Source of the DNA: Calvatia gigantea
Taxonomy: Eukaryota > Basidiomycota > Agaricomycetes > Agaricales > Lycoperdaceae
Direction of reading: 5' to 3'
Assembly: GCA_025093985.1 (NCBI GenBank)
Contig: JACAAK010000006.1
Span: forward strand, 2,170,001 to 2,234,000
Length of the DNA stretch: 64,000 nt
Each line of letters opens with the position of its first letter. Positions within the stretch are counted from its first letter, which is position 1. Shown here piece after piece: positions 56,797-64,000 of this stretch. The notes under the pieces were generated by a model. It had not been told where the DNA came from. It saw only the letters and a list, made by a program, of their open reading frames with translations, and searched no databases. The position numbers were made by a program, and so were the translations under genes.

Positions 56797-58603
56797 TGTC
56801 GGTCCTGTCATCCAGTCCCGCCGCATCTTCACATATACCCGCGATTTACGATTACGAGATGCCAAAAAGTCCGATTTTGCTGCACGGGGTAATGAGTATC
56901 TCAGGAAGTTTCGCCTACGTGTATGTTTTGCCAATACGATCAGCTTTGCCTCTCGTTAACGCGCCGATAATGCTGCCCTTATTCTATCTTTCTGGGCTTC
57001 GAATCCGTCTATTGATGATAGGCTGTTCGGGGTGCTGTGTAGTCAGATGGTGTGGTATTTCCGGTCGTACCCTCGAGATCCCCCCATGTTCAAGGCCTTC
57101 GTGCGTCTCGGTTCTGACATCAGCTTCAAGTGCTGGGGCTAACTCTCTGTTCCTATGCAGATCGGGCTTGTATGGGCTGTGAGTGGCAATATTTGTTCCT
57201 ATTGTAGACCACCTAGCTGACTTGTAATATCGCAGGTCGATATAATGACTTTTATTTGGACAATCATGAATTTGTACTACATGTTAATTCTACGGGGAGT
57301 GGATATGGATGTTCACCAGTTTATATACTGTGACCATTGGTATGCTCTCCCTACTGAAAATATCTCCGGCTAATCATCTCACCTTGTTGAAGGACATATA
57401 ATGTGTGTTCCGCGTATTCGGACTCACCGCAATTCCAGGGCTGACAGACATCTGAAGGCAGTGCTTGTTCTTACGGTAGGTATTGACCGCTCTTTCGGTA
57501 TGGCCGACGATGTTCTAACTGTCCTCAGGAGATAGTGTTGTTCTCTTGTTGAGTTGTAAGTTGTTCCAAAGATCCGCACCTAGCTTATTTATGCCAATTG
57601 TGGGACAGATTCTTTATCTTACGCATGTGGCGGTGTACGATCTTTCTCTTGCAACGTATTCTTTGTCATGTTGATTGTGATGCCCAGTTGCGGAGAAGAA
57701 ACACCTAGGTGTCCTCGCAGTACGTTCTTCTGCTATGGCGGGGACGTGGCCTAAATCCGATTCACATAGTTCATTCCATACGTTCTGTCGGCAGGTGTGT
57801 TCACCCCACTGATTTGTATAGGACCCGTTTATCTCTGAAGTTTTCCAGCTTTTAATGTTGGTAAGCACCTCGGCTTCCGAACCTTAGAACGCCCCCTTTA
57901 ATAATGAATAAAATCAAGTGTATCTTGAAAGAATGTGAGCCTTTGTGCACGCTGAAGAGGTGTTCTTGACGTCTTTCAACAAATTTGAGATAGGATTGCT
58001 GTCCCATGCTTTCCAGAGATGGAAGTCAACCGTGTACGTTTTTGCACATTCTCTTGGATCCGCGATTAACGCCAGTTGTTTGGACAGATCTGGTTGATCT
58101 TATCGTATAGCTTCAAAATTCTTTCAGATGGGGTCATTGCTGGAACGATGATCTGGTTGCTCTACCATCGAAGTCGGGGAGTCCGAAAACAGTGCGGTAT
58201 TCTGTTTCAATGTAAACAATGACAACTCAACTTTCTCATGTACAAGAGGAGGAACCGTACGGGTTATCCGAGCCTTGATTTATTGGACTGTCACTACGGG
58301 TCTAATCCTATGGTGAGGGTATAAGCTATCGTTACTATCAATAAACCTGATATCCTTGCGTCAGGATCTCAACCCTCATCCATCTCTTGACTGTACGTAT
58401 ATTATAAGTTGTTCTTACTGCCCGATTTGTCTCTAACGACTTTCCAGTACACCCTCCTACCGGATACATATGTATCTACTGGTAGTTATTTTACACGTGG
58501 ACGGAGTAAGCTCAAATTAGATACCCATTGCAATGCTTTGCTCACTCGACCTCCAGTCTACGTCGTTGCTATGTTGGCTGTGTACGCTTTACAATCAATT
58601 TGA
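56797..58603 (+). pseudogene. DUF6534-family membrane protein remnant I
   Basis: Pieces matching the basidiomycete DUF6534 layout: DRLFGVLCSQMVWYFRSYPRDPPMFKAF (about 57,015-57,100), IGLVWAVDIMTFIWTIMNLYYMLILRG (57,160-57,300), QIFYLTHVAVYDLSLAT (57,607-57,655) and PDTYVSTGSYFTRGRSKL (58,458-58,512). Several stops and frame changes lie between them that no intron removes. It is paralogous to the copy 2.5 kb downstream: PDTYVSTGSYFTRG corresponds to PDTLVSIGIYLTRG. Function of the family is unknown. The family assignment is by pattern. Confidence 0.5.
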
Positions 58604-59331
58604 AATCCCACCAGCAGCTGTTGACTACCTATAGAATTAACGACCGAAGGCGATGTCGGCAAGTCATCCAAGAACCCGAGAGCATTTCGCTAGGGACGAC
58701 TGCCAGCCTACCAAGAATAAAAGGTAACAATTCGACGGCGCAATTTTGGAAATCTATGACCGCAGGAGGGCTGGAGTCTGGCTCGTTAGCCCACAGTGAT
58801 TAGCGTATTTCACCGCGATCTGGGTAATATGACTGCGATGACACGATAGTTCTTCCAAAATTCTTTATGAAGAAATGAACCCAAGTAGCGCGAAACCACT
58901 TGCGGGTCTCTCCAATCACATATTCAAACCCGCATCCCGGAATAGATTTGCGACGACTCCCTGGGAGTTCCATTTTTGACGCCGAGGTTGCGTGTGTGCA
59001 GCAAGTGTCCTGATGAACAACACAGGGCCATCCAATTCCAGTGACACATCGTATGTATTCGTCACTTTCGGAGGTCCATGGTAGTCACCGGCACACCACC
59101 CTTGGGATTAGGGCGGCATTTCATACGCTCAACTATATTTTAAAATATCCAGTCATGCCGACCTGGGTCTTACGTACGGTATCTAAGTGTGGGCTAAAAG
59201 GCAAGCCCGTCGTATCCGTGATTTCTGTCTTTCACCCCTCCATCCCACCACTAACCAAGCTCCCCCCGAATCGTGGCTTAGATTCCTCACTCCTTTGAAC
59301 GTCACTCACATATTTAAATGACTCCGTCTTC

Positions 59332-61159
59332 ATGGTAGAGGACACTGATCAACAGTTCTCAGACAACGCCTTACCCCATAACGTGGGCTTGGCTTTGTTC
59401 GGGGTTATGTTTATTGGTGGATCATTCTCCTTCATGTGAGCTTGTCGGTTTACCCATGATTTCACCTCGGATGTTCGTTGATATGATTTGCAAGGTTACG
59501 CGGTATTACTTGCAGCCAAGCGATCTTCTATTTTCGTAATTATCGAGGCGACACCCGGCTTTACAAACTTCTAGTGAGTATCGGCTTCTCCGGCATAGGC
59601 TAGTCGTTTATTTTTATTTTTATCGTTTTGCAGGTCGCCTGTGTCTGGGGCGTAAGTCCCCGTTAGCTATTGCGCGATGCCAACAACGCCGACGGTGATA
59701 TAATCTCTAGACAGACATGCTCACCTTTGTGGCCACCGTTTTCAACCTGTACTACTGGCTCGTTTTGCGCGGAATAGGCATGGATGAGCGTGAATTTTAC
59801 TTGTGCAACCCATGGTAAGCATCGCCACGATCCTGCAACTAGGTGTATAAGTGATATTCACGGATTCGGACCTGAATATTTCAATTCCTTGCAACCCCGT
59901 TAATAGGTCACTTAACGTAGGTTGCCACCTACAAGAAGTTCTTCAGTTGGCTTATTTGTTCTCGCGCCAAGTTTTTCTTAGTTTCTACTGTGAGTATTAC
60001 ACTTTTCCAAAATCTCGTGATTGAACATGGCGCTGCAGGAAATTACTTGCCTATTCGTAGAGTTGTAAGTGTTCCCGCGATTCTCATAACCTGAGTATGA
60101 CCCAGGATTAAGGTTCTTCATCGTTCGGATGTGGAAATGTGAGTTTCCCCATGTTTCCTCCCAAACATCGCGTAAAATGAAATCCAATAGTCGCCGAGAA
60201 AAAGCGGTTAGCATTGCTCGCCGTGAGTCGAAATTCCCAACAATTCTCCCATGCAGGGTCCTCTCTTACATTTATTAGTTCTTCCCGTTCCTGATAGGTA
60301 CAGGTGAGACCATATCAAGAATGCAACTATCTTTGACTAACACCCATAACCAGCATTCATTGCCCGTCAGTCCATTGGATACTTCGCGCCTACCCCTGGT
60401 GACTCAAACCCCCTTTCGTAACAGTATACCTCGTCAAAATGCAAGTAACAGCATCACCGCACACCATTACCTTCCTTCCTAAGAAATGAGTGCTTTGCGC
60501 AGGATCCAGACTCCATGCTATCCGGAGCTTTCAGCTAATAACGTGCGGACCAACACAATACCTCCCAGAGATATTATTGACGACTGGATCAAAGATCTGG
60601 TTACATTTGGCGTATGGTAGCAAGGTAATCTCCGACGGTGTCATCGCGAGCTCGACGACCTGGTTGTTCTACTCTCGTAGCCGAGGTATTCGTGTCAAGT
60701 CTGTCGAAGTCTTTTCTTTCGGCTCGTCTCACGAATGACCTTTCGTCCCGCAGCGGGACAACGAACCAAGTTATCCGTACCCTCATGTATTGGACTGTCT
60801 GGACTGGCTTGCTTCTATGGTGCGTCATGCTCGTGGCTAGCCGTTGAGCAGCGAAATGATGAAGGCACCCAAGGTGTTCCACAGTTATACACTTACTCAC
60901 GGTGAGTCCTATGTATTGTATCCCTTTGCGCTTTGCTAGGCCAGCGTTCATATAAGTGCTGATGTTGCTAGTACACCCTAATACCGGACACGTTGGTTTC
61001 TATAGGAATTTACCTCACTCGAGGCTCAAGTACGTTCAAACATCACACAGGAGAACAGAGCCTGACGGGTTATTTCCAGTCTATGCTAACACAATGCTCG
61101 CCGTGTGGGTTGTGGCGTTTTCCTGGTTCGGATTCCGTTCGCTCACAAACACGCACTAG
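59332..61159 (+). pseudogene. DUF6534-family membrane protein gene II, probably broken
   Basis: Better preserved than remnant I. From ATG 59332, spliced pieces read NALPHNVGLALFGVMFIGGS, MLRGITCSQAIFYFRNYRGD, RLYKLLVACVWG, TDMLTFVATVFNLYYWLVLR, EITCLFVELFFIVRMWK, KVISDGVIASSTTWLFYSRS, TNQVIRTLMYWTVWTGLLLW and PDTLVSIGIYLTRGSS. The hydrophobic segments and the R-x-W and A-S-S-x-x-W-L-F-Y-S-R-S-R-G elements follow the DUF6534 layout of multi-span proteins. Many short GT-AG introns fit. But the junction before EITCLF creates TGA, and the one after SRSRGI cannot be placed in frame. It may be a decayed gene or one with unusual splicing. Confidence 0.5.
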
Positions 61160-61546
61160 TGTCAACAACCGCCAACAACACATGGAAAAGATCAGGAGAG
61201 ATAATTATTCTCTGCCCGTCATTACATCCTTCTTTAGGTTTAAATAACCTTTGAAATCAGTTCTGAACATATAGCGGAGGTGCTGTAAAGCAATGAAGCC
61301 AGCCAGAGAGTAACATCAGATATACGGACCATCAGGGCAGTAAAAGACAAATGTATTGCTACATAGGCATCCAGCAGACGGAAGGTCTTACTTGAATCAA
61401 CGACGGCAAAATTAACAACGGAGTGCTTCGACAAACAGTGCAAAATCCGTAAAAAAAAAAAATGAAAAAAAGGGGACATCAGTTGCAAAAGCACAAATAC
61501 ACAAGCGCCAGGCCATCGATCAAGGGGGGTAAGTAAGAACAATCGT

Positions 61547-62991
61547 TTAGAAATCAATAGGCGGAGGGGGCTTCCGATAACTCATGGCCCTTTTCCTCTC
61601 TTCCTGCGACTTCCTCATGGGCATCGGTCGATCCCATCCAGTGTATCCCTTTCTCGTGCTCCACACTTTGTTCGTATCCTCTTGTGTGGGAACAACGCTG
61701 ATAGAGCTACCACGGACATGCCATGAGGATTGCACCACAACGGTAGATCTTTTGGGCACCGAACAACCAAATCCAAACCCTTCAAACGGGTTAGAACCAT
61801 GTTCCTCGGGACTCTCCACGATAACACATAGCTGCTTCTGCGACTTGTCCTGGGGTATGCACGAGGCAGGGATAACAATGGGGGGAGAAGGTGCGCGAGG
61901 GGGTGTAGCTGGCTTCTCAGGCTTCTGTTTCTCCTGTCGCTTAGCACGATGAGGAGTGAATGCGCCCATAGAATCACGAGCAGCCACAATCTTCCCAGGA
62001 GTCGATTTCTTCGGACGAGGAATGACTGTTCCAGCCACAGCGACAGGGGCAAGTCCAAATGGACGATCATCATCGATGGAGTCTATTCGATCGGATCCTT
62101 TATCGAACTCCGCCTGCTCTTGATCAGGGAACACGAGATGGACAGGGACCTCATCTCCCAACATCTTGCGCAGTCTGTCCATCTTCTGCCGACGAGAAGT
62201 AGTAGGATGATGGAGAGTTAAATGAAGGCTCGGAAACGGAACCCCGAGATTGGGGGGTGGTGGAGGTAGAATGGCGGCCAGGCCGAAGCGTAAATTTCAT
62301 ATCGCTCGATGAGTCTGTCGTAGCAAAGAAGTCGTCGAGGGAATTAGAGCGTGAGTGAGAGTTAATCAGACTGAACTTCGCAGAAGTTTTGGATGGAGAT
62401 GAGGTGGGAGACGAAGAAGAGCTGGTGGTAGTCGGGGATGGAGGTGTAAGAGCCAGCCGCAAAACTGGGGCTAGTGCGTCGGCAGAGTTGAGTTTGTCAA
62501 GTCGATCGGTCGAGGACTTGATACGGATGGAGTTTTGTCGTGAAGGAGAAGAGGATGTTGATAGCTTTCGCTCAAGTGAAGCGCAAGCAGCGTACGGGTG
62601 AGAATAGTATGAGCAACTCGAGGAGGACCTCGAAGGATAAGAATCGACAGAAGAGTCGGAAAAGACAGGTGAAGAGGCTTCGTGTCGCGGGGGAAGCTGA
62701 ACGTGTACAGGCCCTGTAAATGTAAACGAGTGACGATTAGATTTTGAATCCAGTAAAGAGTGGAATAATGACAGTCGGAAAGAGGGAGGAAAGGAAATGG
62801 TACTCACCCAGGATGCTAACAATGTCCGTATCTAAAAGGTGCGGAGTAGCGCCCAGAATCTTGCCAAGCTTCTTGGTAGATTTCCGTAGCTGGGAGCGTT
62901 GCTCTGGCGTCAGGGCATTAGTGGTCGGAGGTGGCGGTGGGAAGACGACGGAGTTAGTGGTCATGGTATGCAGAGAGACAACAGATGCCAT
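61547..62991 (-). CDS. Ser-rich hypothetical protein with conserved KMxxLxxxLGDxVP motif
   Basis: Start ATG 62991 (MASVVSLHTMTTNS). Exon 1 has LRKSTKKLGKILGATPHLLDTD. A GT-AG intron joins SILG to PVHVQLPP. Exon 2 is Ser/Pro-rich. A 52-nt intron starting GTTTCC with TTTAAC branch-like sequence joins PQSRGS to KMDRLRKMLGDEVPVHLVFP, and the frame then runs open to TAA at 61547-61549. The two short basic blocks (STKKLGKILGATP and KMDRLRKMLGDEVP) separated by disordered Ser-rich sequence are a layout I recall from uncharacterised basidiomycete proteins; no biochemical role is known to me. The last donor is weak, so that junction is less certain. Confidence 0.75.
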
Positions 62992-63629
62992 GGTAGTCAA
63001 GGAATATGTGTCGTCAACCTGGTCGTTCAAAAGGCCGAATGAAAGGAAGTAATAATTAAATTATAATCAATATCCGCGCAAGAAGGCGAGCTTATCGATG
63101 AGAGAACGTAAGGCGAAGTCAAGAAGGACCACAGCAAGGCAAAGTAATACGGCGCTGGTGGTGCACAACAAGTCGTCTGAGGATGCGAGAACGTCGGTTG
63201 AGGCGATCAGTAGGAGACTCCAGAGTCCTGACGTGGGTGAAGCGGTCGTCCGCTTTGGCTGCTGCCAGGTGTGTGTCGGTATACATACTTCCAAGAACAA
63301 AAAGGAGTAGTAGATGTCAAGGCGTTAAGCCGGATCACATGGGAGCATAGATAATTGTTAACGGTTAGCCTGCATTCTGCGTCAGGAGCTTTAATTGTTG
63401 TGCGGAGGTGACCTTGGCCGGAGGACAATAAGAGCGAAAGGGTCGCTGCGCCAAAAACAGACACAGAAGTATTCCCACAGCATAAAGATATCCTCCAACC
63501 GGAAAACGTCATTCGAGTCGACGAACCGATAACCGCAAGCACAGATTGATTGGTATACAACATACACAGACAAAGAGACACAACACAGATAAGCTACAAC
63601 ATTAAACTAAGACCTAGGCAAAGCGCTAA
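62992..63629. other. Intergenic, no gene seen
   Basis: Region upstream of the Ser-rich gene and downstream of the hydrolase. Frames on both strands are short and lack domains. Confidence 0.4.
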
Positions 63630-64000
63630 TTAATAGAAACTAAACATGCTCCCAATCACGTCCTGCACTCCTTCCATACGACCTATGTCATGTCCACCAG
63701 CATTGGTTTTGACCATTGCAACTCGGCGCCCACCCTTCTTCTGATCGACGAATTCCTCCAACGTGCCGAACCCATTGATGACGGTAGATTTGACGACAGC
63801 ATTCCGGCGCTCCGTCCTGACATCCTTCTGGATTGCATAGTCGTTCCAATTATGGCTCGACATTGGATTGGCTGGCAGGGTGGACGCAGGAGGGAGGTAT
63901 GGATCAAGGAACGCTTCGAATAGAGTACTGGTGTGCGTGTGTGGTATGTCCCAATCATTCTCTCCGTGAACGAGTAGCACGTCCGTCTTGACATTAGGAA
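63630..64000 (-). CDS. Alpha/beta hydrolase, 3' end (ABHD12-like), partial
   Basis: The C-terminal 123 or so residues of a serine hydrolase whose 5' end is beyond the window. DVLLVHGENDWDIPHTHTS is the strand-7/8 region with the acid residue of the catalytic triad (the Asp of END or DWD). Near the end, NAGGHDIGRMEGV carries the catalytic His (GGHD). This spacing and wording match ABHD12-type lysophospholipase/monoacylglycerol lipases. It ends GSMFSFY with TAA at 63630-63632. The nucleophile Ser lies outside the window. Confidence 0.8.
   Translation of the reverse strand, partial: PNVKTDVLLVHGENDWDIPHTHTSTLFEAFLDPYLPPASTLPANPMSSHNWNDYAIQKDVRTERRNAVVKSTVINGFGTLEEFVDQKKGGRRVAMVKTNAGGHDIGRMEGVQDVIGSMFSFY

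Noticed and set aside
61240..61557. Minus-strand 105-codon frame downstream of the Ser-rich gene
   Set aside because: Low-complexity hydrophobic frame overlapping a poly-A/T run; more likely 3' untranslated sequence.
1..64000. CRISPR arrays, rRNA genes, integrated virus
   Set aside because: No regular spacer-repeat arrays, no rRNA-like sequence, and no capsid, integrase or polymerase motifs were seen on reading both strands.

Overview
The window reads as nuclear DNA of a mushroom-forming basidiomycete (Agaricomycetes). Introns are short (about 48-60 nt) with CTAAC-type branch sites. Gene families typical of that group are present: NACHT NLR-like NTPases, DUF4246, DUF6534 membrane proteins, Agaricomycete kinase-like genes, an F-box/LRR protein and a fungal GST. 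One intron-containing tRNA-Gly(GCC) lies at 11.9 kb. I see no rRNA, CRISPR or prokaryotic operon logic.

Layout. 0.3-5.9 kb: a decayed NLR (minus) and a decayed DUF4246 gene (plus). 6.6-16.1 kb: a quiet block of apparently working genes: a histidine acid phosphatase (phytase), an F-box protein, an orphan gene, tRNA-Gly, a TMEM184/OSTalpha-type seven-TM protein and a type II/5 peroxiredoxin. 17.3-21.7 kb: broken kinase-related fragments. 21.7-24.6 kb: no gene seen. 24.6-29.7 kb: a GST with a GC-AG intron and an Mhp1-like leucine-rich-repeat gene. 30.3-51.0 kb: an accessory block holding five NACHT genes in tandem on the minus strand, then a sixth, diverged NACHT gene fused to a kinase-like domain. 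52.0-53.9 kb: a divergent pair, OPI3-type phospholipid methyltransferase and a hemerythrin-domain protein. 54.0-56.3 kb: gene-poor DNA carrying palindromic TATGGGTTA elements. 56.8-61.2 kb: two DUF6534-family remnants in tandem. 61.5-64.0 kb: a Ser-rich regulatory-looking protein and the 3' end of an alpha/beta hydrolase.

The most interesting system is the NLR block. Each copy has the same build: a short basic N-terminus, a roughly 30-residue hydrophobic/Asn motif (F-F-x-N-A-x-D...V-x-x-N/D-H/R-D), a NACHT ATPase, a winged-helix-like region, and, in place of WD40/ANK/TPR repeats, a short conserved C-terminal module containing R-V-L-I-C-G-x-T-P and ending in Y-Y-C-I-P-Y-P-Y. Of the seven NACHT loci in the window only copy B (35,482-37,960) gives a fully open spliced model, 765 residues. 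The others carry frameshifts, stops or a destroyed Walker A. Pieces of the neighbouring Mhp1-like gene, introns included, are scattered between the copies. The array therefore grew by segmental duplication of genomic DNA that included part of that gene.
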